Origin: Enterococcaceae bacterium | Lineage (GTDB): Bacteria > Bacillota > Bacilli > Lactobacillales > Enterococcaceae | NCBI GenBank assembly: GCA_022649665.1 | Contig: JALCOL010000003.1 | Span: 1 to 64,000 of the forward strand | Direction: 5' to 3' | DNA length: 64,000 nucleotides | Shown: one piece after another, positions 8,206 to 17,253 of the stretch | Position numbering within the stretch: the stretch's first letter is position 1 | Layout: every line of letters starts with the position of its first letter | Translations under genes and position numbers: made by a program | The notes under the pieces: model-generated | What the model was told of the DNA's origin: nothing | The model's input: the letters and a program-made list of their open reading frames with translations, nothing else | Databases searched by the model: none

Positions 8206-8233
8206 AGTATAGCGCTTTCAGAAAGTTTGGCAA
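8206..8233 (-). promoter_or_regulatory. Aldehyde dehydrogenase promoter overlapping a cre-like site
   Basis: On the minus strand TTGCCA (8228-8233), 16 bp, TATACT (8206-8211). The sequence TGAAAGCGCTATAC (8207-8220) lies in the spacer and -10 and fits the catabolite-responsive element consensus except at the last two bases. Confidence 0.6.
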
Positions 8234-8404
8234 GGCTTAAAAGGCGAACGAATAAGTTTAATAAGGAAGATACGTTCGTCAAATATTTATAGGTAATACG
8301 TAATACACGAGGGAAGCGGCGAGTAACTAGCCTTGTGAAAAAAATAATAAGACAAAGTGAAAGCCGTTGAATAGCAAAAATAAAATTAAAAAATAATTCA
8401 AAGT

Positions 8405-8434
8405 TTGTACTCTGCCCGCCGGAAAGCATATAAT
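8405..8434 (+). promoter_or_regulatory. Promoter for the hydrophilic protein gene at 8457
   Basis: A perfect TATAAT -10 at 8429-8434 with a weak TTGTAC -35 at 8405-8410 (18-bp spacer), 23 bp before the start codon. Confidence 0.55.
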
Positions 8435-8456
8435 GGATGAGGAAGGAGAGAGACCT

Positions 8457-8954
8457 ATGCAAAAATTCCACGGAAAAGATGAAAAATTATCTCCCAAAAG
8501 CTATCAGCCGACGCGCGCTGTTTTGGAAAAACGCGAACAGCTCTTTGATTTTCCGACACGCCCGCTGCATCGTTTTGATCCAATGCACCGTTTGAAAGAA
8601 CCGGATACATATACGCCGAGTGTTGATGAGCGCCGGTTTCAACCGACCCAAAGACTCCCGCAGCTCCGCACGAAAGATTCTTTTAATGAAGGAATCCGAT
8701 TTTCATCATGGATCACCAAGGCGGATCGCGATGTGCTGCTTTTTGGCGGTCCGGATGAAAAAATGGAGCAAGAAGATGGAAAAGAAGCAATGATCGCGCC
8801 TTACGCTTCTATAGAAGAAAAAGAAAAAGCGGAGCGGTTGGAGAGGATCCGAACGCGCAACAGCGGCAAGCACCGCGCCCTCGAAAAATCACTCAGTGGA
8901 CTGATGACGGAATCGAAACCGCAAGAAGCGGAAAACCCGTATTTTACTTCATGA
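8457..8954 (+). CDS. Hydrophilic charged protein of unknown function
   Basis: A 165-residue protein with no membrane segment or signal peptide. It is rich in Arg, Lys, Glu and Pro and likely partly disordered. It contains repeated short motifs of the type TRxLxxRxxLFDFPTRPLHRFD and LERIRTRNSGKHRALEKSLSGLM. I do not recognise a family. The start is ATG 8457 with AAGGAGAG 6 nt upstream; an earlier ATG at 8433 overlaps the -10 box and cannot be the start. It is immediately upstream of murC, separated by a weak hairpin and an inverted repeat. Its own promoter and ribosome site argue that it is real. Confidence 0.7.
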   Translation: MQKFHGKDEKLSPKSYQPTRAVLEKREQLFDFPTRPLHRFDPMHRLKEPDTYTPSVDERRFQPTQRLPQLRTKDSFNEGIRFSSWITKADRDVLLFGGPDEKMEQEDGKEAMIAPYASIEEKEKAERLERIRTRNSGKHRALEKSLSGLMTESKPQEAENPYFTS

Positions 8955-8978
8955 TAAGCGCTTGCTAGGGCGTTTTCT
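8955..8978 (+). terminator. Weak terminator-like hairpin
   Basis: AAGCGC pairs with GCGTTT (one G-T wobble) around a short loop, followed by TTTTCTT, right after the stop at 8954. Short stem, so termination is probably partial. Confidence 0.35.
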
Positions 8979-9010
8979 TGCATTATTTCTTGATTTATAG
9001 GATAATGCAA
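8979..9010. repeat. Inverted repeat upstream of murC
   Basis: TTGCATTAT (8979-8987) and ATAATGCAA (9002-9010) form a perfect 9-bp inverted repeat with a 14-nt loop, about 50 bp before the murC start. It may be an operator or a 5' leader hairpin. Confidence 0.45.
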
Positions 9011-9061
9011 AAGATATTATTTTGAAGCAATCCAATGAAAGATGAAAAGAGGAAATCAATA

Positions 9062-10405
9062 ATGAGCGGTTTTTTAAATAAAGACACCACATACTTCTTC
9101 GTCGGCATCAAAGGAACCGGCATGAGTGCACTTGCGACGGTTCTGTTTGAAGAGGGATATAAAGTCGAGGGATCGGATGTCGAGAAGTATTTCTTCACAC
9201 AGCGTGATTTAGAGCGTCTTGGGATCAAGATCTTCCCGTTCAATAAAGACAATATCAAACCCGGCATGGCCGTGATCCAAGGAAATGCTTTTTCTGATAC
9301 ACATGAAGAGATCGTTGCGGCGAAAAAGCTCGGCTTGCCGGTGATCCCTTATCCAGAATTTTTAGGGCGGTTCATCGAGCATTATACTTCGATCGCGGTG
9401 ACCGGCTCGCACGGGAAAACGTCGACGACGGGACTTTTAGCCCACGTCTTGAGCGGGGTCGCACCGACCAGCTATTTGATCGGCGACGGAACGGGACTTG
9501 GCAATCCGGATGCGCGTTTCTTTCCTTTTGAAGCGTGCGAATACCGCCGGCATTTCTTGTCTTATTCGCCTGACTATGCGATCATGACAAATATTGATTT
9601 CGATCATCCTGATTATTATCACGGGATCGAAGACGTCGCGGATGCTTTTCAGTCGCTTGCTAAACAAGTGAAAAAAGCGATTTTTGCCTACGGTGATGAT
9701 CCGTATCTGCGCAAGCTGAAAGCAGATGTGCCGATCTATTACTACGGCACGAGCGCCAAAGATGATATCCAAGTGCGCAATATCGACCGGACAACGAAGG
9801 GTTCCGACTTTGACGTGTACCATGATGATCACTTCATCGGGCATTTTTCTTTGCCGGCTTTTGGACAGCATAATATTTTGAATGCAGCAGCCGTGATCGC
9901 GGTCGCTTATTTCGAAAAGCTCGATATGAAGAAAGTTGCTGAAGAAATGCTGACATTCCAAGGCGTCAAGCGCCGCTTCAGCGAAAAAAATGTCAGCGAT
10001 ATGGTGATCGTGGATGATTACGCGCATCATCCGTCTGAAATTCGGGCAACGATCGATGCGGCGCGCCAGAAATATCCAGATAAAGAGATCGTGGCAGTTT
10101 TCCAGCCGCATACCTTCTCGCGGACGATCGCTTATATGGATGACTTTGCGAAGTCACTCGATTTGGCGGACCATGTCTTTTTGTGCGACATTTTCGGCTC
10201 CGCTCGTGAAAAAACCGGCAAAGTGAAGATCGAAGACTTGGCAGCGAAAGTCAAAAAGGGCGGTGAAGTGATCAAAGTCGACAATTTAGCGCCGCTGATG
10301 AACTATCACGATGCGGTGATGCTCTTTATGGGCGCCGGCGATGTCCAAAAATATGAAACGGCCTACGAAAAATTATTGAGCACTTCGACCAAAAATCGGC
10401 TATAA
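9062..10405 (+). CDS. murC: UDP-N-acetylmuramate--L-alanine ligase
   Basis: A 447-residue Mur ligase that adds L-alanine to UDP-MurNAc with ATP, in the cytoplasmic stage of peptidoglycan synthesis. The N-terminal Rossmann motif [11 protein letters not shown], the P-loop [10 protein letters not shown], the [12 protein letters not shown] metal/substrate segment, the HNILNAAA segment and [14 protein letters not shown] are all present, in the usual MurC order. The start is ATG 9062 with AAAGAGGA 8 nt upstream; ATG 9035 would add nine unconserved residues. It is monocistronic here, ended by a hairpin terminator. Confidence 0.97.
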   Translation: MSGFLNKDTTYFFVGIKGTGMSALATVLFEEGYKVEGSDVEKYFFTQRDLERLGIKIFPFNKDNIKPGMAVIQGNAFSDTHEEIVAAKKLGLPVIPYPEFLGRFIEHYTSIAVTGSHGKTSTTGLLAHVLSGVAPTSYLIGDGTGLGNPDARFFPFEACEYRRHFLSYSPDYAIMTNIDFDHPDYYHGIEDVADAFQSLAKQVKKAIFAYGDDPYLRKLKADVPIYYYGTSAKDDIQVRNIDRTTKGSDFDVYHDDHFIGHFSLPAFGQHNILNAAAVIAVAYFEKLDMKKVAEEMLTFQGVKRRFSEKNVSDMVIVDDYAHHPSEIRATIDAARQKYPDKEIVAVFQPHTFSRTIAYMDDFAKSLDLADHVFLCDIFGSAREKTGKVKIEDLAAKVKKGGEVIKVDNLAPLMNYHDAVMLFMGAGDVQKYETAYEKLLSTSTKNRL

Positions 10406-10416
10406 GTGAAACGTTT

Positions 10417-10448
10417 GCGAACTGTCCAACAGGGCAGTTCTTTTTTTG
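10417..10448 (+). terminator. Rho-independent terminator after murC
   Basis: GAACTG (10419-10424) pairs with CAGTTC (10435-10440), extended by flanking bases and followed by seven or eight T. Confidence 0.85.
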
Positions 10449-10455
10449 GATAATA

Positions 10456-10488
10456 ATACTTGACTAGTCAAGTATATGTGATTAGAAT
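10456..10488 (+). promoter_or_regulatory. marR-MFS promoter with a 20-bp palindromic operator
   Basis: TTGACT (10460-10465), exactly 17 bp, TAGAAT (10483-10488). The -35 sits inside the perfect palindrome ATACTTGACTAGTCAAGTAT (10456-10475). A MarR dimer binding there would block RNA polymerase, giving autorepression of the regulator and efflux pump. Confidence 0.85.
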
Positions 10489-10521
10489 AGAAATGCTGAA
10501 AAAAACAAAGGAGGGCTTTTT

Positions 10522-10980
10522 ATGCCGCAAACCTTCAGTGAAGGAAAGAATATCGCTATTTTATTCCGCTTGACACAAAGAAATTATATTCGCGAATATG
10601 ACCGCTTCGGGATCGCGGCGCATGAGGCACCGATCCTTCTGCAGCTGATGGATTCCCGGCGGATCAATCAGCGGACACTCGCGGCGCGTCTCAATATGGA
10701 TGAAGGTTTTTTGACACGTACTCTGAATGCTTTAGGTAAAAAAGGTTTGATCAAAAAAACACGCGATAGCCAAGACCGCCGCAGTTTCCTCGTTGATTTG
10801 ACCGAAGAGGGGCGTACGCTGGTCCCGGAGCTGCGCAATGTTTTGAACCAATGGTGGAATCAGCTGTTTTCGACAGTTTCCGCCGAAGATCGTCAAAATT
10901 TCGATCAGACACTGATGCGTTTGGTCGCCGGCGCGAGCAAAGTCCAAGCCGCGCAAACAGAAGGGAAGATTTTCGAATGA
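10522..10980 (+). CDS. MarR-family transcriptional regulator
   Basis: A 152-residue winged-helix regulator. The recognition helix and wing are visible in TLAARLNMDEGFLTRTLNALGKKGLIKKTRDSQDRRSFLVDLTEEGRTL, the classic MarR signature with the DxRR wing. It probably represses its own operon by binding the 20-bp palindrome over the promoter -35 and is released by a small molecule exported by the downstream pump. Start ATG 10522 has AAGGAGGG 7 nt upstream. Its stop overlaps the ATG of the MFS gene (ATGA), so the two are translationally coupled. No redox cysteine is present, so it is not OhrR-like. Confidence 0.92.
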   Translation: MPQTFSEGKNIAILFRLTQRNYIREYDRFGIAAHEAPILLQLMDSRRINQRTLAARLNMDEGFLTRTLNALGKKGLIKKTRDSQDRRSFLVDLTEEGRTLVPELRNVLNQWWNQLFSTVSAEDRQNFDQTLMRLVAGASKVQAAQTEGKIFE

Positions 10981-12425
10981 ACAATTACTTAGAAGATGCG
11001 AAAGTCCAAAAAGACCGCTGGATGATCTTGCTTGCGGTCGGACTGTTCACATTTATGTCGACGCTTGACGGAAGCATCGTGAATATCGCGCTGCCGACGA
11101 TGATCAAAGAAATGCATATCCCGGCGAATCAGGCAGAATGGATCGTTTCGATCTATTTGATGGTCGTTTGTTCGCTGCTGCTGTTGTTCGGGAAGATTGG
11201 CGACTCCTACGGCAAAATCAAAGTCTTTCGGATCGGCACGTTTATTTTCGTCTTCGGTTCATTTTTGTGCGGATTGAATCTCGGACTGCCGTTTCTTTTA
11301 GGCGCGCGTTCGCTGCAGGCCTTGGGGGCGAGCATGACGATGAGCACGAACAATGGGATCATTACGGAGATCTTTCCGCTTTCTGATCGGGGGAAGGCGC
11401 TCGGCTTTATCGGGAGTTTCGTTTCGCTCGGCAGCATCGCCGGCCCCGGGATCGGCGGGATCCTTTTGGCTCATCTCGGCTGGAGCTACATTTTTTGGAT
11501 CAATGTGCCGATCGGCCTTTTGACGATCCTCTTAGGGAAATTCGTTCTGCCAAAAGACTTCAGCATGGACCGGATGAAAATCGATTACCAAGGCTTCCTG
11601 CTCTTTACTCTGTTTATTTTCTCCTTTTTCGCCGGGATCTTTATCGGTCAAGAGATCGGCTTCGGCAAGCCGGTTATTCTAGGGCTATTTGCGCTTGCGC
11701 TGGTCAGCATCGCGGCATTCATCCGGCTGGAACGCAAACTTCCCAATCCCTTGCTTTCGCTCCGGCTGTTTAAAAATATGGACTTTTCGGTCAGTCTGTT
11801 TACGGCGTTTCTGATCTTTGTCGTCATGTTCTTCTTCAATGTCATCGCGCCTTTCTACTTGCAAAATGCGCGCGGGCTGGCACCGAATACGGCGGGCTAT
11901 ATCTTGATGGTCTTCCCGATCTTGCAAGTCTTTGTCGCACCGATCGCCGGCGGAGTCTCGGATAAGATCGGTCCTGAGCTTTTGACGCTGCTTGGTCTGC
12001 TTTTGATGAGCGCCGGGCAATTGGGATTTGTGATCACGCAGGAAGGCACGCCGCTCTGGATCTTCATGATCTTCATCGCTTTGATGGGGATCGGCAATGG
12101 GATGTTTCAAGCGCCGAACAATACGATCGTCATGAGCACTGTTGAAAAGCAGGACTTGGGGATCGCCGGCGGTTTGAACGCTTTAGCCCGGAATTTTGGG
12201 ATGGTCAGCGGGATCTCGCTGGCAACGACGGCTCTTTTTCACCGAATGAGCCAAGTATACGGCAAGCATACAACGACTTATATCGATCACCGGCCGGATG
12301 TTTTCATGTCGGGGATGCATTATACATTCGGGATCGCGCTTGTCTTGTGTGCAGCAGCTCTTCTTTTGACGGGCTGGCGGATGTGGAAGATCCAGCGCTT
12401 GCGCAAGCAGAGTTTCTTGAAATAA
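10977..12425 (+). CDS. DHA2-family (14-TM) drug:H+ MFS efflux pump
   Basis: A 482-residue polytopic membrane protein with about 14 hydrophobic segments, as in EmrB/QacA. Motif D1-like LDGSIVNIALPTM lies in the first helix, motif A-like GKIGDSYGKIKVF follows helix 2, and motif C-like GPGIGGILLAHLGWSYIFWINVPIG is in helix 5. The function is proton-coupled export of a drug or metabolite. ATG 10977 overlaps the marR stop; longer upstream frames read back into marR. A MarR-controlled pump is a common detoxification pair. Substrate unknown. Confidence 0.92.
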   Translation: MNNYLEDAKVQKDRWMILLAVGLFTFMSTLDGSIVNIALPTMIKEMHIPANQAEWIVSIYLMVVCSLLLLFGKIGDSYGKIKVFRIGTFIFVFGSFLCGLNLGLPFLLGARSLQALGASMTMSTNNGIITEIFPLSDRGKALGFIGSFVSLGSIAGPGIGGILLAHLGWSYIFWINVPIGLLTILLGKFVLPKDFSMDRMKIDYQGFLLFTLFIFSFFAGIFIGQEIGFGKPVILGLFALALVSIAAFIRLERKLPNPLLSLRLFKNMDFSVSLFTAFLIFVVMFFFNVIAPFYLQNARGLAPNTAGYILMVFPILQVFVAPIAGGVSDKIGPELLTLLGLLLMSAGQLGFVITQEGTPLWIFMIFIALMGIGNGMFQAPNNTIVMSTVEKQDLGIAGGLNALARNFGMVSGISLATTALFHRMSQVYGKHTTTYIDHRPDVFMSGMHYTFGIALVLCAAALLLTGWRMWKIQRLRKQSFLK

Positions 12426-12438
12426 GTCTTAAGGCCAG

Positions 12439-12466
12439 TTGCGTATTTCGTGCGTTTTGGTAAAAT
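12439..12466 (+). promoter_or_regulatory. Promoter for the hotdog protein gene
   Basis: TTGCGT (12439-12444), 16 bp, TAAAAT (12461-12466), just before a CGGAGGTG ribosome site. Confidence 0.45.
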
Positions 12467-12488
12467 AAGGAAAACGGAGGTGTTTGGT

Positions 12489-12944
12489 TTGCTGGAAGAT
12501 TCGGATATCGGCAAGACGCTCGGCGAGATCGAAGAAGGCGAAACGCTCTATTTGACCGAAGAGATGAAAGAAAAGGATCTTTTGCTTTATTTAGGATTGA
12601 CGGGGGATTCCAATCCGCTTTTCATCCAAAAAGATTATGCGCGGCAAACGGAATATAAAAAGCCGCTCGTTCCGAGCATTATGCTGATGGGGATCATTAC
12701 CAGTGCGATCTCAAAGCATTTACCGGGACCCGGCAGCCATGTCACGAATTTTTCGGCGAATTTTATTCGGCCGGTCGTTCACGGGGAAACGCTGACCTTC
12801 AAATTTGAAGTGATCAAAGTCGATCAGATGAAAGACGTGATCACGCTGGATGTTGAAGCGATGAACCGCACCGATGAGCGGGCCTTGGACGCAGTCGTGA
12901 TGGTCGCGCCTCCGAAAGAGAAAGAAGGAGAACAGAATGAATAA
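12489..12944 (+). CDS. MaoC-like hotdog-fold dehydratase protein
   Basis: A 151-residue single-domain hotdog protein related to MaoC/(R)-hydratases. The segment YLGLTGDSNPLFIQKDYARQTEYKKPLVPSIMLMGIIT has the D...NP.(H/F).D hydratase pattern, but the usual His is Phe, so catalysis may be altered. HLPGPGSHVTNFSANFIRPVVHGETL is typical of acyl-CoA or acyl-ACP binding members. The start is TTG 12489, with GGAGGTG ending 6 nt upstream; no ATG fits better. It overlaps the start of the next gene by 8 bp. Role possibly in fatty-acid or acyl metabolism; not assigned. Confidence 0.75.
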   Translation: MLEDSDIGKTLGEIEEGETLYLTEEMKEKDLLLYLGLTGDSNPLFIQKDYARQTEYKKPLVPSIMLMGIITSAISKHLPGPGSHVTNFSANFIRPVVHGETLTFKFEVIKVDQMKDVITLDVEAMNRTDERALDAVVMVAPPKEKEGEQNE

Positions 12945-13617
12945 TGCAACTGCAGCACAAGCCGGCAGCTTGAACCGGTTTTTCGGCAAAGTATACGGCT
13001 TGATGGGAGTCGCACTGGCAATCAGCGGGCTCATCGCCTATCTGGCTGCCGTCCCTTTCCAAGCAGCAACGCTCAGCTTTTTAGGAAGATTCCCATTCGC
13101 GTTTCTGCTGGTTTGGATCTTTGAATTAGGGTTAGTCGTTTCGCTCAGCCGCCGTTCGCTGGAACAGCGCAAAGGCGCGGCCGCGATGTTCGTCGGATTT
13201 GCCGTGTTGAACGGCTTCACCCTCTCGATCACGCTCATGCAATACAGCATCGGTTCGATCGCCGGCGCGTTTTTCGTCACTTCGGCAACTTTCGTCGTGA
13301 TGGCGATCATCGGAACATTCACCAAACGCGACTTGTCGGGAATCGGACATGCGGCGATCTCGGCTTTGATCGGAGTCATCATCGCGATGCTCTTGAACAC
13401 GTTTTTACTCCACAGTTCACCCGTTGATCTTTTACTGATGATCTTGATGGTCGTGATCTTCTCAGGACTGATCGCTTATGACCATCAGCGGATCAAAGTC
13501 CTCTATCAAAAAGGCGCAGCGCATAACGGTGTGGCGATCTTCATGGCGCTTGAGCTGTATTTGGACTTTATCAACTTGTTCTTAGCGTTTATCCGGATTT
13601 TCGGACGCAACAATTAA
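12937..13617 (+). CDS. Bax inhibitor-1/YccA family membrane protein
   Basis: A 226-residue protein with seven hydrophobic segments, matching the BI-1 (UPF0005) family. The family C-terminal motif is seen as IFSGLIAYDHQRIKVLY and GVAIFMALELYLDFINLFLAFIRIFGRN. Bacterial members such as YetJ are pH-sensitive calcium-leak channels; YccA modulates FtsH. Start ATG 12937 has AAGGAG upstream and overlaps the preceding gene by 8 bp, so the two are co-translated. A clear terminator follows. Confidence 0.92.
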   Translation: MNNATAAQAGSLNRFFGKVYGLMGVALAISGLIAYLAAVPFQAATLSFLGRFPFAFLLVWIFELGLVVSLSRRSLEQRKGAAAMFVGFAVLNGFTLSITLMQYSIGSIAGAFFVTSATFVVMAIIGTFTKRDLSGIGHAAISALIGVIIAMLLNTFLLHSSPVDLLLMILMVVIFSGLIAYDHQRIKVLYQKGAAHNGVAIFMALELYLDFINLFLAFIRIFGRNN

Positions 13618-13626
13618 GCGATCTGC

Positions 13627-13660
13627 AAAGCTTGAGGCTTCCCAGTCTCAAGCTTTTTTT
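13627..13660 (+). terminator. Rho-independent terminator
   Basis: AAAGCTTGAG (13627-13636) pairs with CTCAAGCTTT (13647-13656) around a 10-nt loop, with a T-run to 13660. Confidence 0.9.
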
Positions 13661-13737
13661 GCCGGCTGCAATTTCTACAAATTCTGCCTTTTCTTTGTTA
13701 GAATAGAAGTGATACTAAAAAGGAGCGGTCTTAACCA

Positions 13738-16380
13738 ATGAAAAATAAATTATTGCTGATCGACGGCAATTCAGTCGCCTATCGGGCTTTCTTTGCCATG
13801 CACCAATCGCTGGAGCGTTTCATGAACGGCAACGGTCTGCATACGAATGCGATCTATGCCTTCAATACGATGCTCGACAATATTTTGACGAAAGAGAAAC
13901 CGACGCACGGCTTGGTCGCTTTCGATGCTGGCAAAACGACTTTTCGGAATGCGCTTTTTAAAGAATACAAGGCTGGACGGGCGAAAACGCCGCCGGAGTT
14001 CCGCGAACAGCTGCCTTATATCCGCGAACTCGTCAATGACTTCGGCTTGAAGACCTATGAATTGCCGGATTACGAGGCGGATGACATCATCGGGACACTT
14101 TCCAAAGCGGCACCGGCCGATTGGGAAGTCGTCGTTGTTTCCGGTGATAAAGATCTGACGCAGCTGGCGAGCGACAATATCACCGTGCAAGTCACGATCA
14201 AAGGCGTCAGTGAGCTGGAAGCTTACACGCCGAAACATATCGCTGAAAAGTACGACGGCCTCACGCCGACCCAGATCATCGACATGAAAGGGCTCGCAGG
14301 AGATAATTCAGACAACATCCCGGGCGTTCAGAGTGTCGGCCCGAAGACCGCGATCAAGCTGTTGAATCGTTTCCAAACAGTCGAAGGGGTCTACCAGCAT
14401 TTGGGAGAGATCAAACAGTCAAAGATGAAAGACAATCTCGTACGGGATAAAGAGCAGGCGCTTTTATCGAAAAAACTGGCGACGATCGATTTGCATGCGC
14501 CAGTCACGATCAAGCTTGAAGATCTGAATTATGAAGGAAAAAATCTTGATGAGCTGGTCGCTCTCTATCAAGAGCTCGATTTCAAAAATTTTCTTTCCAA
14601 ATTGAATCTGCCGCAAGTCGACACGAAAAAGCAAGAAGCGATCGAATTCAAAACGGTCGATACATTTGATGCGGCGCAGTTTGCAGAAGCGGACACGCTT
14701 TATATCGAGATGCTGGAAGATAATTACCATATCGGCAAAGTCGTCGGCGCGGCGTGGGGAAGCCCAACGAAGATCTACGCGACGGACAACTTGACGCTTT
14801 TTCAAAATGAAGCGTTCAAAGCGTGGCTCGAAAACGGGAACGGGGCGCTCAAATTGTTCGACGCCAAGCGCCAGCAGGTGATCCTTCACCGCGAAGGGAT
14901 CGCGCTTGCCGGGGTCGCCTTCGATGTGCTCTTGGGAGCGTATCTCTTGGATACAAATGACAACAGCAATGATATCGCGAATATCGCTTCATATTATGAT
15001 CTGCATGACATTTCGACAGACGAGGAAGTTTACGGCAAAGGGGCGAAAATGGCCGTTCCGGAAGACCGCAATGTTTTCCTGGAACATTTGTCCCGCAAAG
15101 TGAAAACGATCCAGCAGCTGACGCCGCTTTTGGAAAAAGATCTGCGCGCGAAAGACCAGTGGAAACTTTTCAAAGAGATCGAACTGCCGCTTTCGAAAGT
15201 GTTGGGTGAAATGGAGATCGCAGGGATCAAAGTCGATCCGGCCACGCTTGAAAAAATGCGCGGTGAATTTAAAGCGCGCTTAAAAGAAATCGAAAAGAAG
15301 ATCTATCAAGACGCCGGTCACGAATTTAATTTGAACTCGCCGAAACAGCTCGGGATCGTCTTATTTGAAGAAATGGGACTGCCGGTCATCAAAAAGACGA
15401 AGACCGGCTATTCAACGGCGGTCGATGTCCTTGAGAAATTGAAAGTACAAGCGCCGATCGTACAGGATATTTTGGACTATCGTCAGCTGGCAAAATTGCA
15501 GTCGACCTACGTCGAAGGCTTGCTGAAAATGATCTTGGCTGACGGACGCGTCCATACGCGCTATTTGCAGACGCTCACGCAGACCGGCCGTTTATCGTCA
15601 GTTGATCCCAATCTGCAAAATATCCCGATCCGGACGGCAGAAGGCCGGATGATCCGGCAAGCTTTCGTTCCGCGGGAAGCTGATTGGCTGATCTATTCGT
15701 CTGATTATTCGCAGATCGAGCTGCGCGTTTTGGCGCATATCAGCGGTGATGAGCATTTGCGCGAAGCGTTCATGGAAGGACAAGATATCCATACGTCGAC
15801 CGCGATGCGGATCTTCGGGATCAAAGATCCAAAAGACGTGACGCCTGATATGCGGCGTCACGCGAAAACGGTCAATTTCGGGATCGTTTACGGGATCAGC
15901 GACTACGGGCTTTCTCAGCGTCTCAACATCAGCCGCCAACAAGCGCAGCAGTATATCGATACGTATTTTGAAAAATATCCGGGCGTCAAGCGGTATATGG
16001 AAGACATCGTGCGTGTCGCCAAAGATCAAGGCTACGTGGAAACGCTGTTCCATCGCCGCCGCTATTTGAAAGATATCAACAGCCGCAATTTCAACTTGCG
16101 AAGTTTTGCGGAACGGACGGCGATCAATACGCCGATCCAAGGGAGTGCGGCCGACATTATCAAGATCGCGATGATCCGAATGCAGGACGCGCTCAAAAAG
16201 CGCAAGATGCAGGCAACGATGCTGCTGCAAGTCCATGATGAGCTGATCTTCGAACATCCGGAAAGCGAGTTGAAGGAGCTCGATACACTGGTAAAAGACG
16301 TCATGGAGCATTCGGTAGAGCTCGATGTGCCGCTCATCACCGATTCTAATTGGGGGAAAACCTGGTACGAAGCAAAATAA
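13738..16380 (+). CDS. polA: DNA polymerase I
   Basis: An 880-residue family A polymerase for Okazaki-fragment processing and repair. The 5'-nuclease domain occupies about residues 1-290 (DGNSVAYRAFFAM, DYEADDIIGT, SGDKDLTQL, GDNSDNIPGV). The central 3'-5' exonuclease-like domain lacks the DxE and YxxxD catalytic acids, as in other Bacilli, so no proofreading is expected. Polymerase motif A is DYSQIELRVLAH, motif B is RRHAKTVNFGIVYG, and motif C is VHDELIFE. The start ATG 13738 follows AAGGAGCGG. It leads a polA-mutM-coaE run, 15 bp before mutM. Confidence 0.98.
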   Translation: MKNKLLLIDGNSVAYRAFFAMHQSLERFMNGNGLHTNAIYAFNTMLDNILTKEKPTHGLVAFDAGKTTFRNALFKEYKAGRAKTPPEFREQLPYIRELVNDFGLKTYELPDYEADDIIGTLSKAAPADWEVVVVSGDKDLTQLASDNITVQVTIKGVSELEAYTPKHIAEKYDGLTPTQIIDMKGLAGDNSDNIPGVQSVGPKTAIKLLNRFQTVEGVYQHLGEIKQSKMKDNLVRDKEQALLSKKLATIDLHAPVTIKLEDLNYEGKNLDELVALYQELDFKNFLSKLNLPQVDTKKQEAIEFKTVDTFDAAQFAEADTLYIEMLEDNYHIGKVVGAAWGSPTKIYATDNLTLFQNEAFKAWLENGNGALKLFDAKRQQVILHREGIALAGVAFDVLLGAYLLDTNDNSNDIANIASYYDLHDISTDEEVYGKGAKMAVPEDRNVFLEHLSRKVKTIQQLTPLLEKDLRAKDQWKLFKEIELPLSKVLGEMEIAGIKVDPATLEKMRGEFKARLKEIEKKIYQDAGHEFNLNSPKQLGIVLFEEMGLPVIKKTKTGYSTAVDVLEKLKVQAPIVQDILDYRQLAKLQSTYVEGLLKMILADGRVHTRYLQTLTQTGRLSSVDPNLQNIPIRTAEGRMIRQAFVPREADWLIYSSDYSQIELRVLAHISGDEHLREAFMEGQDIHTSTAMRIFGIKDPKDVTPDMRRHAKTVNFGIVYGISDYGLSQRLNISRQQAQQYIDTYFEKYPGVKRYMEDIVRVAKDQGYVETLFHRRRYLKDINSRNFNLRSFAERTAINTPIQGSAADIIKIAMIRMQDALKKRKMQATMLLQVHDELIFEHPESELKELDTLVKDVMEHSVELDVPLITDSNWGKTWYEAK

Positions 16381-16395
16381 GAGGGGGAATAGCTG

Positions 16396-17253
16396 ATGCC
16401 GGAACTGCCGGAAGTTGAAACGATCCGTCAAGGACTGCGCCGTTTGATCTTGGATCAAAAGATCCAAGCGGTCGCAGTTGGCTGGCCCAAGATCATCCAA
16501 CGCCCCTCCGTCGATGAATTTATTCATGAACTGATCGGCGAGCATTTTCGTGAAGTCCGCCGCCGCGGAAAATACTTGATCCTTGAACTCGATCATTATG
16601 AATTGGTCTCGCACTTGCGGATGGAAGGCAAATATCTTTATGAAGCGCATGATGCGCCAAAAAATAAATATGTCCACGTGACGTTTGCACTCGACAGCGG
16701 CAACGATTTGCGATATCAAGATCTGCGCAAATTCGGGCGGATGTCGCTCGTCAAAAAAGGCGAAGCGCTGCATCTGCCGGAACTGGAAAAATTAGGCCCG
16801 GAACCGACGCCGGAGACTTTTGATTTTGATGTATTTTATCACGCACTTGCCCATCATCATCAAATGATCAAACCGCTTCTTTTGGGGCAAAGGATCGTTG
16901 CCGGGATCGGCAATATTTATGCCGATGAAGTACTTTGGCTGGCAAAGATCCATCCGATGTTTCCCGCTGAGCGCTTGACGAAGGCTGAAGCGGAAGCACT
17001 TCATGCGGCGATCCTTGAAGTGATCCACGACGCGGTCGAAGCGGGTGGAACAACGATCAGAAGTTATCAAAATGCACTTGGCGAAGCCGGAAAATTCCAG
17101 CTGGAGCTGCGCGCTTATGGGCAAACCGGCAAACCGTGTCTGCGCTGCGGGACACCGATCGAAAAGATCATCGTCGCCCAGCGGGGAACTCACCTTTGCC
17201 CGCACTGCCAGAAATTGCCGCGTCCTTTGCAGCGAAAGGGGCGTGGAAGATGA
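16396..17253 (+). CDS. mutM: Formamidopyrimidine-DNA glycosylase
   Basis: A 285-residue base-excision repair glycosylase/AP-lyase removing 8-oxoguanine and Fapy lesions. The mature N-terminus PELPEVE carries the catalytic Pro1 and Glu. SHLRMEGKY and NIYADEVLW are conserved, and the C-terminal zinc finger is C-x2-C-x16-C-x2-C (CLRCGTP ... HLCPHCQ). Start ATG 16396 has GAGGGGG upstream. The stop overlaps the coaE start as ATGA. Next to polA, it makes a small repair operon. Confidence 0.97.
   Translation: MPELPEVETIRQGLRRLILDQKIQAVAVGWPKIIQRPSVDEFIHELIGEHFREVRRRGKYLILELDHYELVSHLRMEGKYLYEAHDAPKNKYVHVTFALDSGNDLRYQDLRKFGRMSLVKKGEALHLPELEKLGPEPTPETFDFDVFYHALAHHHQMIKPLLLGQRIVAGIGNIYADEVLWLAKIHPMFPAERLTKAEAEALHAAILEVIHDAVEAGGTTIRSYQNALGEAGKFQLELRAYGQTGKPCLRCGTPIEKIIVAQRGTHLCPHCQKLPRPLQRKGRGR

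Noticed and set aside
8181-8471. A 96-codon minus-strand frame upstream of the aldehyde dehydrogenase
   Set aside because: It covers the promoter of both divergent genes and lacks a ribosome site.
15598-16773. A long open frame on the minus strand (391 codons) opposite polA and mutM
   Set aside because: It overlaps two certain genes, has no recognisable motif and shows the amino-acid bias expected of an antisense shadow.
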